The translations under genes and the position numbers were made by a program. A stretch of 64,000 nt of DNA from Saprospiraceae bacterium (GTDB taxonomy: Bacteria; Bacteroidota; Bacteroidia; Chitinophagales; Saprospiraceae), in contig JADJWV010000002.1 of assembly GCA_016716185.1 (NCBI GenBank), positions 2,332,501 through 2,396,500 of the forward strand. The letters are read 5' to 3'. Shown here in pieces: positions 1 to 8,220 of the stretch. The notes beneath the pieces are model-generated. The model ran no database searches, had not been told where the DNA came from, and worked only from the letters and a program-made list of their open reading frames with translations. How positions within the stretch are numbered: position 1 is the first letter of the stretch; every line of letters begins with the position of its first letter.

Positions 1-397
1 CAGTAACATCATCAATTACCAATAAATCAATATTTCTCAATTCAGCTACCTTTTCATCTGATAGCAAGGATTGTCCTCTATCATATTCTCTGATGATATA
101 TTTTATTGCTGATGTTCTTCTATTACCTTCCACTACAACATAGTTTTCTGTATTTTCTATCTTGCGTACAACTATGTTATCCACTGGAATAAATCCAACC
201 GTTTCAATTGATTTGGAGAGTACTAAAACTTCAAATTTGGGATGTAGCATTTTGCTAAACGCTTCTTCTTGAACTTTTTGTTCGCTGTACCTGATTTCAG
301 GAATATTTAAACTGTCGTCTGAAATATCAGCGAAACGTGGATTGTTAGGGTCTAATAGTAATTTTTCAATTGAGACTGTTATTTTTTGTAATGACAT
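1..397 (-). CDS. ParB/sulfiredoxin-fold domain protein, C-terminus outside window
   Basis: The gene starts at an ATG at 395-397 and stays open to the window edge, so about 132 N-terminal residues are visible. Residues 12-22 (KLLLDPNNPRF) and about 85-97 (VVVEGNRRTSAIK) match the start and the 'GNRR' nucleotide-binding loop of ParB-like N-terminal domains, with a LSKSIETVGFIP segment between them as expected for that fold. It lies 40 bp behind the Argonaute gene on the same strand and is probably the next gene of the same operon. ParB-like domains occur in plasmid partition proteins and in several DNA-modification-linked defence proteins, where they can bind or hydrolyse nucleotides or cut DNA. 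Which applies here cannot be judged without the C-terminal part. Fold call good, function open. Confidence 0.75.
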   Translation of the reverse strand, partial: MSLQKITVSIEKLLLDPNNPRFADISDDSLNIPEIRYSEQKVQEEAFSKMLHPKFEVLVLSKSIETVGFIPVDNIVVRKIENTENYVVVEGNRRTSAIKYIIREYDRGQSLLSDEKVAELRNIDLLVIDDVT

Positions 398-437
398 ATT
401 TTTGAAGATTTATTTTTAAATGATTATGATTTTAATT

Positions 438-2501
438 TTATAGAAACCAAAGGTTGCTTTTGCCAAAGTCAGGTAAATTATCCTCCTGAAAATGGGGGTA
501 AATTTCTGCCACCATTTCGGGGTACTTGGTTGTTACTGGTAAATTCTGTTGGCTGATGCTTTTCCAATACATTCGGCTGAACTGATATACTTGGTCTATC
601 AATTCTCTTACTACTTCTACATCTTCTACCAATTCTTCTTTTGTTGCTGTTATTGAAACCTTGATTGGGAAATGGTAATCTTTTGGGAATAGCTTGCTAT
701 CCTCTGCATATCGTGTATTGTTGAACAGTAAATAAGAATTGTAACCAACTTTTACATATCTACCACTACGAGGCATTCTGCCCGGACTGCCCAAATCAAA
801 ACCTAATAACTCTTTACTATCTGTCTTATTGATGGTTACTACTATTACTGGTAAATCCTTTTCACCCAAATTGTCTAACATTTTAAGTATGGGTTGCAAC
901 TCCTTTTTATCGGATATTTCTTTGTAAAAATGGATGATTACTCTTTTTGCTGTTTGGTTTTTCTCTATGAATTTCTCAACAGCATTGCTTATTGATCCTG
1001 CCAATAAATCGGTTTCATCTTCTCTAAAACAGTCGAAGTTTTCAAATACTCCTTCATTACTGAAACAGAAAGCACTACCTACAAACCTATGTGCAGAACC
1101 TTGTGGTTTAAATGCTCCTACACCAATTATTATTTCATCTTCCTTTACTCTTGCCAAACGCCACGGAATACCGCCTATTTTAGCCAATAAAGCCACATAA
1201 ATATTAGGTATGAAGTAGTAGAAATCTTCTTTGCTTAAATGCTCTTTGTAAAGCACCTGTGAGGATATTCCTTTGTTCAATAACAGTTCTTTGATTTTGT
1301 AATAAGCAAAGTGCTGTGGGTGGTCTTTTTCTGTTTTTGATATTGGGCTAATGTATATGGCCACAAATCTTGAACTGGTATCGTTAAACTCCTTTAATTG
1401 CTCGGCTACTTCTTCAAAAATAGTTTCCTTGTTTTCAAATACTATTCTTTTAGACTTATCTATGCTAAGGGTTTGATTGATGTAGTTTTGAAGGTTTGTT
1501 ATATGCTTTTCAACCTTATTCACAGGCTTATGCCAACCGTTTATAAAGTAATCATACAAAGTGTCTTTTATGTACTCGCCATCGTCTTTGTGATAGATGA
1601 AAAACAGTTTAACGTGGTCTTCGGTAAATGCTTTTAATGGTTTGTGTTTCCAAATACCATAACCTGGGTTTACTTCTGTTTTACCTCCTTTAAACTCCAG
1701 TAGGTTTGAGTTCTGGTGTGTTTCAAATACTTTGTTGTTGGGTACTTTGTAGAAACCATCTTTATTGAGCTTGAACATTGCTTTAAAAGCATCTGTATTG
1801 AGATAGGTATTATAGAAGTTCTCTAAATGCTTTAAGTAGATTGGGAAACGGTTTTCTTTCTTCAGTTCATCTTTCTCAATGATAAATTCTTTCTTTAGTG
1901 TATTGCTTAAAATTGGGTACAGTGTTTCTTGGTTTTGCCTTAAATCTTCTGGCATTTTCTCATACTTGTACACTGTGCCATTACAATTGACAAGGTTGTA
2001 TTTGGTGGTATCAAAATCAGCTATTTCGGAAATGCTTTTGTGCAATATTTTAGAAGTGCCATTGTATGCTACTACAAATTCATAACCGTTTGCAGTAACT
2101 TGGTTGAACTGAACTTTGATTGTGAAATTATTGTAAAGCTGATATACTTTATTCTTGTGTAATGGGTCTTTAAACCATACTTCAATATCATCTACATAAT
2201 TCGGAAACACAATTGCACCTTCAATGCCTTTGAAATAATTAAATACCAAATGGCGGAAATAATGGAGTGAAAAGTTTATAGCATCAGCAAACTTTATTTC
2301 TGTGGTAATTGCACCTTCTCGTGGTACTTGGAAATCAGTATAGTAATTCCTGTGCTTTGCTTCTCTGCCTTCGGGGAAGGTTTCCATAATTTTACCCCAA
2401 TAGATAGGTGCAAAGCCTCTTTGCTTCTCACCATAGAATGAGAAAGTGCCTTTACTTACAACTGGTGTAAACGGAATGATATTTAATTGAATTTGCTGCA
2501 T
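438..2501 (-). CDS. Long prokaryotic Argonaute (pAgo), probably catalytically inactive
   Basis: 687 residues from the ATG at 2501; an in-frame TTG at 2531 overlapping the upstream stop is an alternative start. The C-terminal ~330 residues read as MID plus PIWI. The MID guide-end pocket is visible as Y400-x3-K404-x10-Q415-x25-K441, the YKQK pattern that binds a guide 5' phosphate, followed by GGIPWRLA. In PIWI, active Argonautes carry an Asp in a 'GID' strand and another in 'IHRD'. Here these read IIGVGAF (458-464) and IHFYKEIS (523-530), so both Asp residues are missing. The protein ends in Trp-Phe-Leu, a hydrophobic C-terminus as in PIWI proteins. The N-terminal ~350 residues would hold N and PAZ-like parts but are too diverged to place. 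The gene sits between the HerA-like ATPase and a ParB-like gene. It probably finds invader nucleic acid with a guide and leaves cleavage or signalling to operon partners (inference). Confidence 0.85.
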   Translation of the reverse strand: MQQIQLNIIPFTPVVSKGTFSFYGEKQRGFAPIYWGKIMETFPEGREAKHRNYYTDFQVPREGAITTEIKFADAINFSLHYFRHLVFNYFKGIEGAIVFPNYVDDIEVWFKDPLHKNKVYQLYNNFTIKVQFNQVTANGYEFVVAYNGTSKILHKSISEIADFDTTKYNLVNCNGTVYKYEKMPEDLRQNQETLYPILSNTLKKEFIIEKDELKKENRFPIYLKHLENFYNTYLNTDAFKAMFKLNKDGFYKVPNNKVFETHQNSNLLEFKGGKTEVNPGYGIWKHKPLKAFTEDHVKLFFIYHKDDGEYIKDTLYDYFINGWHKPVNKVEKHITNLQNYINQTLSIDKSKRIVFENKETIFEEVAEQLKEFNDTSSRFVAIYISPISKTEKDHPQHFAYYKIKELLLNKGISSQVLYKEHLSKEDFYYFIPNIYVALLAKIGGIPWRLARVKEDEIIIGVGAFKPQGSAHRFVGSAFCFSNEGVFENFDCFREDETDLLAGSISNAVEKFIEKNQTAKRVIIHFYKEISDKKELQPILKMLDNLGEKDLPVIVVTINKTDSKELLGFDLGSPGRMPRSGRYVKVGYNSYLLFNNTRYAEDSKLFPKDYHFPIKVSITATKEELVEDVEVVRELIDQVYQFSRMYWKSISQQNLPVTTKYPEMVAEIYPHFQEDNLPDFGKSNLWFL

Positions 2502-2527
2502 TAAAAGTTGTAAGAGTTTTTTTATTA

Positions 2528-4054
2528 TCAATAGTTCTTATAAAATGCTTCTGCTTTAAATTTTGTAAATTCTTCCGTTTTAACCATACTTCTGCTTATG
2601 ACTTGAAAAGGTTCTAACCTTGCTACTTCTGATTGCAGGTCTTTTGCGGTCTTGGGGCTACAACCTAAAATGTCTTGTATCTCTTTTGCTGATGCACCGT
2701 CACTTTGGAATATGTATGAGAACTCAAGCAATTCTTGAAAGTTGAAAAACTTTTGTTGATAGTCTGACGGTGATTGTGAAGCAAAGAAAACAACAATGCC
2801 TTTAGAACGACCTTCTCTTATTATTTTTTCAAGGAAAATATTTTTCTGTCCTAAGTAGTTGTGTGCTTCGTCAATTACCAAAATAGTTCTAATGGTTCTT
2901 CGTCCATCTTTTATTGGGCTGTCTGGCATTGCAGCCATTTCTTTATAAAGTCTTTCTATAACAAGGTAACCGATTAACTCTTTCAGGACTGGCATTTTGT
3001 GAACATCAATAATCATAGTACGATTACTTATTTTGTCCATTGGCGGTACTGAAGAATTGTGGGACCAGAACAAATTGAAATTGGCTAAATCTCTTAACAC
3101 CTCAATTAATGTATCATCATTTTTTCCTTCTTCTTCATAGCTTGCTAAGGCAATTTGAAGTACATCATTAAAATCTGGATATGGTTTTTCAGAATTTGCT
3201 CTTGCTGCATAGCCAGCAACAATTGCCGCTGTTAATGCTCCTTTTTGTACAGGACCAAATTTTGAATTGATTGATGAAAAACTTTCCGCTTTTTCTCTTG
3301 CTGATAATTGAATGTCTTGTTCGGAATATGCAGGTAAAATAAAAGGACTTACAGGTAAGGTTTCATTGTTTTGTAGAAGCTTATAGGTTCTTGCTCTTGA
3401 AACATCAACAAAAGTATCATTGCTTACTACATCACCTTTATAATCGAAGAAAATGAAATTAGTTTGATAGCTTGATTGTACTCTAATGTCTGCCAAGAGC
3501 TTTAATAAAAACTGTGTTTTACCAACACCTGGTTTCCCCATTATAGCAAGATGAGAATTGGCGTGTTTAGCTGTATCATTCATTGACATTATCAATTCAT
3601 TGTTTTGTAACACACTTCTGCCTATGAAAATATCGAGGTCTTTTGTTTTTACATCTTTGCCTCCACTTAGCTGAATGCTATTTACTATTTCGGTGTACCA
3701 ACGGTTAATGTCTTCGCCATTTTTTTGAAAAACTTCCCACATTAATAAAGCTCCATTATCAACGTGGTCTTTTATAACAGACTTATTGCTATAAAAATCA
3801 TTTTCATCAATAGTGTCTATTTCATACACTTGACTTAATAATGTTTTTAGTAGGATTTCATCGCTGCCAACGAATGTTGGTCGTTTCATTTCACCGCCTG
3901 AAAAATTGTTGCTTTTAGCAACTGATTTACCGATATGAACCAATGAATAAGAAAATGCCATACGAGCCAAAATAGCTTTGTCTAATTTGGTGTATGCTCT
4001 AAAGGCACTTATAATTTCATCTGTACGCTGTGATGTATATAGTCTGTCTGCCAT
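2528..4054 (-). CDS. DndE-like domain fused to HerA/FtsK-type ATPase
   Basis: 508 residues from the ATG at 4054; an in-frame GTG at 4087 would overlap dndD but adds nothing conserved. Residues 1-120 resemble the small DNA-binding protein DndE: a ribbon-helix-like start (RLYTSQRTDEIISAFRAY), a LARMAFSYSL helix and an IKDHVDNGALLMWEVF helix matching the end of DndE. Residues ~150-500 form a HerA/VirB4-like RecA-fold motor: Walker A GKPGVGKT (173-180), FFDYKGD, Walker B ILVIDEAHN (391-399) and a likely arginine-finger segment REGRSKG (413-419). HerA-family ATPases assemble as hexameric DNA translocases; DptH of Dnd restriction is a relative. The start is 10 bp behind the dndD stop, and the stop overlaps the alternative TTG start of the Argonaute gene, so translation is probably coupled. 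The fusion suggests DndE-type nick or DNA recognition directly linked to a translocase. Confidence 0.8.
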   Translation of the reverse strand: MADRLYTSQRTDEIISAFRAYTKLDKAILARMAFSYSLVHIGKSVAKSNNFSGGEMKRPTFVGSDEILLKTLLSQVYEIDTIDENDFYSNKSVIKDHVDNGALLMWEVFQKNGEDINRWYTEIVNSIQLSGGKDVKTKDLDIFIGRSVLQNNELIMSMNDTAKHANSHLAIMGKPGVGKTQFLLKLLADIRVQSSYQTNFIFFDYKGDVVSNDTFVDVSRARTYKLLQNNETLPVSPFILPAYSEQDIQLSAREKAESFSSINSKFGPVQKGALTAAIVAGYAARANSEKPYPDFNDVLQIALASYEEEGKNDDTLIEVLRDLANFNLFWSHNSSVPPMDKISNRTMIIDVHKMPVLKELIGYLVIERLYKEMAAMPDSPIKDGRRTIRTILVIDEAHNYLGQKNIFLEKIIREGRSKGIVVFFASQSPSDYQQKFFNFQELLEFSYIFQSDGASAKEIQDILGCSPKTAKDLQSEVARLEPFQVISRSMVKTEEFTKFKAEAFYKNY

Positions 4055-4064
4055 AATATTAATT

Positions 4065-6053
4065 TTAGTTCCAGAAGTAACCTTCACGAACAGTTGTCAA
4101 TTCATTGTTTTGGTTGAACTCTAAACGTGCTGCACCAGTTAAGTTTGGTTCAAGATTTTTGAAATAGTTATTATCCACTTCGGTATCGGTGGAAAGAATG
4201 ATTACTTGATTAGCAGCATTTGGGAAATAATGTTTTACAATATTATCTCTGTGAATACTATCTAATCTTGAAAGTGGCGTATCAATAATAATTGGCAAAT
4301 TGAGTTGTGATGTTTGAGCCAAGCCCCAAAGCAATGACAATGCAAATACTTCTTTTTCGCCTGCTGATAAACTTGATTTTTTTACCTCGTGACCACTTTT
4401 ATCCCTCACTGTTATTTCGTAGGTTTTATCGTTTATCTCTAAGTCTTTTATTAATCCTGCTTTGCTTGAAAGCATTTTATACATTTCAAATGTTTTCTCT
4501 TGCAGTAATTGAACTTTGTTTTTACGAAGCTTCACCATATAGGCATTCATTAAGTTTGCTATTGTGTCGCATTCTTGAATAAAATCAGCTTTCTCTTTTG
4601 AGAAATTGTGCTTTTCATATAGCTTACTTATTTCTAATTCAATGTCTTTTATTTTGGTTTCCAGCATTACAATTTCTTCATTGATGTTAGAAATTTTAAC
4701 CGATAACCTGCCTATTTGTGTTTGGCTGCTTTCAATGATGTTTTGCAATTCGGCAAATAATTCTCTTTCACTTTCGGTTGATCCTGCACTAGCCAAACTT
4801 GTTTCTAATGATTTGATTTCAAAATCAAGTTCTGATTTTTCTTTTATCAAATCGGTTAGTTGCAATACATCACTTTGCTCTATTTCTTCAATGCGGTTCA
4901 ATACTTTGGCAGCATCTCTATCCGACAGGTTGAGTATTTTTTGAATATCGCTTTTTGAGTGATTTTGTTGTAATAACAATAAAACTCGTTCTTCTAATTT
5001 AGCTTTTTGTTCGGTTGATAACGGTTTGTCTGTAATGGGTTCAGGCAATTCAATTTTATCTACTATTTCTTTTGCTAACTCAACTGCATTTTCAGAAATC
5101 GCATTCTGCTTTTGGCTTTCTCTTTCTAATTCTATTTGACTTTTCACTTTGGAAAATAAACTACCAGCCATAGCCCAGGGCAAAAATTGTTCAGTCAAGG
5201 TTTTAATTTGATTGTCTAACTGATTGCTTTTATTAGATAACTGAATACGTTTTTTCTCCTTTTGTTTGATGATTTCTGAACTCTCAGGGTCTAAGTTGAA
5301 AATTGCTTTGAACCTTGCTTGTGCATCGTCTTTTTCATTCTTAAAATTCTCTAATTCAGTATTCAGTTCGTTGCGTTCCTGAATTTTGTTTTGCAGTTTA
5401 CGCTGTTCTTTTTTGAGTTCACTTTCTTTGAAGTCAATGTCTTCATCTGATATTTCAACAAAACCTTTTCTTTCTTCTTGCTTTAAATACAATACATCAG
5501 CAGATAATCGAGAAATATATTGAATGCCCAATGCAGCTTCTAACGATGATTGTAAACGAACTTCTGAATGGTCATCGGATGCAATTTCTTGGATTTTCTC
5601 CCCATCAAAAAAGAAGAATTGAGTAATACCCTTTGGAATGGTAGCATTGATATAATCTTGCCACATTTCTTTGTTTTGTACGCTTACTCTTTTGCCATCC
5701 TGCACTACAACCAACTTTTCTTCCAAGTCTTTAAACTTAGGACTGTCAGTAGCACCGGCACTCCAAGACCTGTGGACCATTAGTGTTTTAAAATCATCGG
5801 TTTCCATTTCCAGTTCAAACGAAACAAAAGCATTGCCTTTTGATAATTCTTTGCGGTTTATGGTTTTATAAATATTTTCTGGCTTACCTCCATACAAACA
5901 AATATTGATGGCTTCCATTACCGAAGTTTTTCCAGCACCATTCATACCTCCCATTAAGAAAATACTTTTGCCTTCGCTACTTTGTGGAAAGTTTATGGCA
6001 GTAGGAAACTGGAATGACTTATAGTTTTCTATGGTGAGTTTATTAAATTTCAT
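4065..6053 (-). CDS. dndD: DndD-type SMC/Rad50-like ATPase
   Basis: 662 residues, the usual DndD length. The N-terminus has the AAA_23/Rad50 start KFNKLTIENYKSF and Walker A GMNGAGKT (36-43). Residues ~180-540 are long charged heptad-like helices (coiled coil) with no Cys-x-x-Cys zinc hook seen. The C-terminal lobe has the ABC signature LSAGEKE (562-568), then Walker B and D-loop LPIIIDTPLSRLD (586-598) and HYFPNAANQVIILSTDTEVD, wording very typical of DndD. In classical Dnd systems DndD is an ATPase needed with DndC and DndE for phosphorothioation. No DndC is visible here, so it probably works as a DNA-structure-sensing motor in the restriction arm (inference). Its start overlaps the small upstream gene by 11 bp and its stop is 10 bp before the DndE-HerA gene. 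Confidence 0.85.
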   Translation of the reverse strand: MKFNKLTIENYKSFQFPTAINFPQSSEGKSIFLMGGMNGAGKTSVMEAINICLYGGKPENIYKTINRKELSKGNAFVSFELEMETDDFKTLMVHRSWSAGATDSPKFKDLEEKLVVVQDGKRVSVQNKEMWQDYINATIPKGITQFFFFDGEKIQEIASDDHSEVRLQSSLEAALGIQYISRLSADVLYLKQEERKGFVEISDEDIDFKESELKKEQRKLQNKIQERNELNTELENFKNEKDDAQARFKAIFNLDPESSEIIKQKEKKRIQLSNKSNQLDNQIKTLTEQFLPWAMAGSLFSKVKSQIELERESQKQNAISENAVELAKEIVDKIELPEPITDKPLSTEQKAKLEERVLLLLQQNHSKSDIQKILNLSDRDAAKVLNRIEEIEQSDVLQLTDLIKEKSELDFEIKSLETSLASAGSTESERELFAELQNIIESSQTQIGRLSVKISNINEEIVMLETKIKDIELEISKLYEKHNFSKEKADFIQECDTIANLMNAYMVKLRKNKVQLLQEKTFEMYKMLSSKAGLIKDLEINDKTYEITVRDKSGHEVKKSSLSAGEKEVFALSLLWGLAQTSQLNLPIIIDTPLSRLDSIHRDNIVKHYFPNAANQVIILSTDTEVDNNYFKNLEPNLTGAARLEFNQNNELTTVREGYFWN

Positions 6054-6228
6054 TGCTAGCTTTTTTAAGGTCAGTTTTAATAATTTCTTTCAAAGCATCG
6101 TACACCCCAGTTCTGCGGTCTTTGAATTGGTATTCTTTTACAGTAGCTAAAAGCTTTTCCACTTTTTCAAATGAAAGGTTGTACTGTGTACACATTGTTT
6201 TTAGCAGTTCGTTATCTTCTTGTTTCAT
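6043..6228 (-). CDS. 61-aa DNA-modification-system-associated small protein
   Basis: A 61-residue, mostly helical, charged protein (MKQEDNELLKTMCTQYNLS start; RRTGVYDALKEIIK near the end). It overlaps the RAMA-like gene upstream by 17 bp and dndD downstream by 11 bp, so it is a genuine operon member and not a chance frame. Short helical proteins of this kind directly upstream of dndD-like genes are annotated as DNA modification system-associated small proteins, and the RR-x-G-(I/V)-Y-x-x-L pattern fits my memory of that family. No catalytic motif is seen. A likely role is adaptor or stabiliser of the DndD complex (inference). Confidence 0.65.
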   Translation of the reverse strand: MKQEDNELLKTMCTQYNLSFEKVEKLLATVKEYQFKDRRTGVYDALKEIIKTDLKKASNEI

Positions 6229-6853
6229 TTGCTTGCTTTAAATATTGTTGACGATAATAATCGAGTGTTCTGTCTTTTGCATCACCATCTACTTGCCACC
6301 AAGTCCACCCGTTTTGTGCTTTTTGAGTAAGGTAAACAGCTGCCGAACTTGGGCTATTATGTAAAATGATTTCGTTTTTATAGTTGGTTTTTATTTTTCC
6401 TTCTTTTGTGATTGTTGCAGTATGCAAATAACCCTTATACTGCTTTACAATTTTTGTGTTAGATGCAATTAGACCACTATTAACAAGGTTGATGAGTTCA
6501 AACTGAGGCGTAGTTGCTTTTACTTTCCTTACTTGTTTATGAACTATTGGCTTTGATGGTTTGCTTTGTTGCTTTGCTGAAACATATTGACTAAGTATTT
6601 CTAAAAGTTCTTTTTGCAATTCTTCGGCTTCTTTGTATTTGTCTAATTCTTTTATGAGTTTAAATTTTAATTCTCTTAACTCAGTTGGAATGTTTACTTC
6701 TGTCTTGGTGAGTTTGTCCGATGATTTAACAATAGCATTTAATTGGGATTGCACTTCCTGCTTGGCAGTTTTATTCAGCCAAGGTTTCAATTGGTTTTGT
6801 ATATCGGCCAATTGACCTTTAAGATTTGCAATATGTTCTTTTAGTTTATGCAT
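6212..6853 (-). CDS. Coiled-coil protein with C-terminal RAMA/DUF4357-like domain
   Basis: 213 residues. Residues 1-100 are lysine/glutamate/glutamine-rich helix, probably coiled coil. A basic linker follows (SKPIVHKQVRKVKATT). Residues ~118-195 match the RAMA (restriction enzyme adenine methylase associated) or DUF4357 fold: FELINLVNSGLIASNTKI, a YKGYLHTATITKEGKI hairpin, LHNSPSSAAVYLT and NGWTWWQVDG. RAMA domains are thought to sense modified or unmodified DNA or to help methylases bind. The gene starts 2 bp after hsdS and overlaps the 61-aa gene, placing it exactly between the methylation genes and the DndD/HerA/Argonaute genes. That makes it a plausible reader linking modification state to the effector (inference). 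Confidence 0.65.
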   Translation of the reverse strand: MHKLKEHIANLKGQLADIQNQLKPWLNKTAKQEVQSQLNAIVKSSDKLTKTEVNIPTELRELKFKLIKELDKYKEAEELQKELLEILSQYVSAKQQSKPSKPIVHKQVRKVKATTPQFELINLVNSGLIASNTKIVKQYKGYLHTATITKEGKIKTNYKNEIILHNSPSSAAVYLTQKAQNGWTWWQVDGDAKDRTLDYYRQQYLKQANETRR

Positions 6854-6855
6854 TA

Positions 6856-8214
6856 TTAATTAGTTGCTTCTTCAATTAATTGTTCAACTCTGGCTTTGGC
6901 ATCGGTTAAAAGTTGTTGAGATTGTTTTCTTGCTTCTTTAGATTTCACAACTAATTCTGATATTTCTTGCATAATTTCTTTCGTTAAAACAGGAATTTTA
7001 AGCCTGCGAATTTGCTCAGGCTTCCAATGCGATATGAGAGCACCGCTGCATTCTCTTTCAGCTTGCATCTGACAGATTTTTGAATTGATAACCAACGCCA
7101 AATACTCTTTTGGAATACTATCATCAGTAAGTTCTAAATTCATTATACCACTTGAAATAATTCCTTTAACATTTTCATCAACTACATAACAAGTTCCTAT
7201 TGTACCATCTTTGGTTAATAAAATATCACCAATTTTTGGTTGATATGCTTTAAGTGAAGAATGAGTTGTTTCTGAAATATATTTATCGGCATTTCCGAAT
7301 TTAAAGCCATCTTTTGTAAGATTACTTACTCTAATAAAAACGGGACCTTCTAAAGTATATAATGAAGTGCCCACTTCAAAACCCTTTAAAAAATTGCATA
7401 TAGAGGATAAAGCAACTGTATCTTTTGTTTTTAAGTGTGCATCTAATTGCCTGTATTTAGTTTGATAATAGTCTGCGTCATTTCTAAAATTACTTACTAC
7501 TTCACTAAATTTTGCGATATAACTTTTAGGCTTTTCAAAACTAACACCTTCTAGTCCCAAACCTTGCTCTAATAAATCAATTGCTTGTTTATAGAGAGAT
7601 TGGGATTGTTGGCGAAGTTTATATGCTTTTAAAACATTCGTTGAAAGTTTATTTTCAATAGAATACTCAAAACGAGGGACAGGAATTATTTTAATAAATT
7701 TTGGTGCAATTTCTGGCTGAGAACTACCATACATCCCTTGGTCGAGTAATTTCCTACCATATTTAGTGTTTAAGTATAATGCTAGAAATGCACTTTCAAT
7801 TTTATTATTTGTTTTAAGTATAAATGTGTGAGATGTTACGACAGCATTTTCTAACTCATCAGTATATAAAGCTGTTTGCCCAAAATTTGCACCTGTTCTT
7901 GTTATAAGTATATCACCATAAACTAATTTATTTCTATATAAATTATTGGCTATTTCTTTTGGTATAAAAACAGAATTACTTTCTATTTCTATTTTTAAAG
8001 GTCTGATGTTTTGTGCCCTTAAAACAGATATTCCTTCAGGAGAATATATTCGTTTAAATTCACCGGGATGAATTATTTCCTTAACATAATAAGAAAGGTT
8101 TTTATAACCCTTTAAAATATCACGATATTCTAAATATTCAGGTTTGTAAAAATCACCATCTATTCTTGTATAATTTATAACATCACTAAGTTTTATTGTG
8201 CTCCAAACTGCCAT
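6856..8214 (-). CDS. hsdS: Type I restriction-modification specificity subunit HsdS
   Basis: 452 residues with two target-recognition half-domains. The first runs ~1-210 (ending QSQSLYKQAIDLLEQGLGL, the central conserved helix). The second runs ~230-452, ending in the second helix (EISELVVKSKEARKQSQQLLTDAKARVEQLIEEA). Motifs such as GDILITRTGANFGQTALY and GDILLTKDGTIGTCYVV are typical of HsdS. It lies 6 bp behind the methyltransferase gene and 2 bp before the RAMA-like gene. It should direct the methyltransferase, and possibly the whole machine, to a bipartite DNA sequence. The recognition sequence cannot be read from the protein. Confidence 0.9.
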   Translation of the reverse strand: MAVWSTIKLSDVINYTRIDGDFYKPEYLEYRDILKGYKNLSYYVKEIIHPGEFKRIYSPEGISVLRAQNIRPLKIEIESNSVFIPKEIANNLYRNKLVYGDILITRTGANFGQTALYTDELENAVVTSHTFILKTNNKIESAFLALYLNTKYGRKLLDQGMYGSSQPEIAPKFIKIIPVPRFEYSIENKLSTNVLKAYKLRQQSQSLYKQAIDLLEQGLGLEGVSFEKPKSYIAKFSEVVSNFRNDADYYQTKYRQLDAHLKTKDTVALSSICNFLKGFEVGTSLYTLEGPVFIRVSNLTKDGFKFGNADKYISETTHSSLKAYQPKIGDILLTKDGTIGTCYVVDENVKGIISSGIMNLELTDDSIPKEYLALVINSKICQMQAERECSGALISHWKPEQIRRLKIPVLTKEIMQEISELVVKSKEARKQSQQLLTDAKARVEQLIEEATN

Positions 8215-8220
8215 AATATT

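Noticed and set aside
2502..2531. TTG start for the Argonaute at 2531
   Set aside because: The ATG at 2501 gives a better start; the extra ten residues show no conserved feature. Translation coupling from TTG remains possible.
4065..6053. Complete phosphorothioation (Dnd) system
   Set aside because: DndD and a DndE-like domain are present, but no DndC sulfurtransferase, DndB or DndA is visible; a sulfur mark is not supported by this window.
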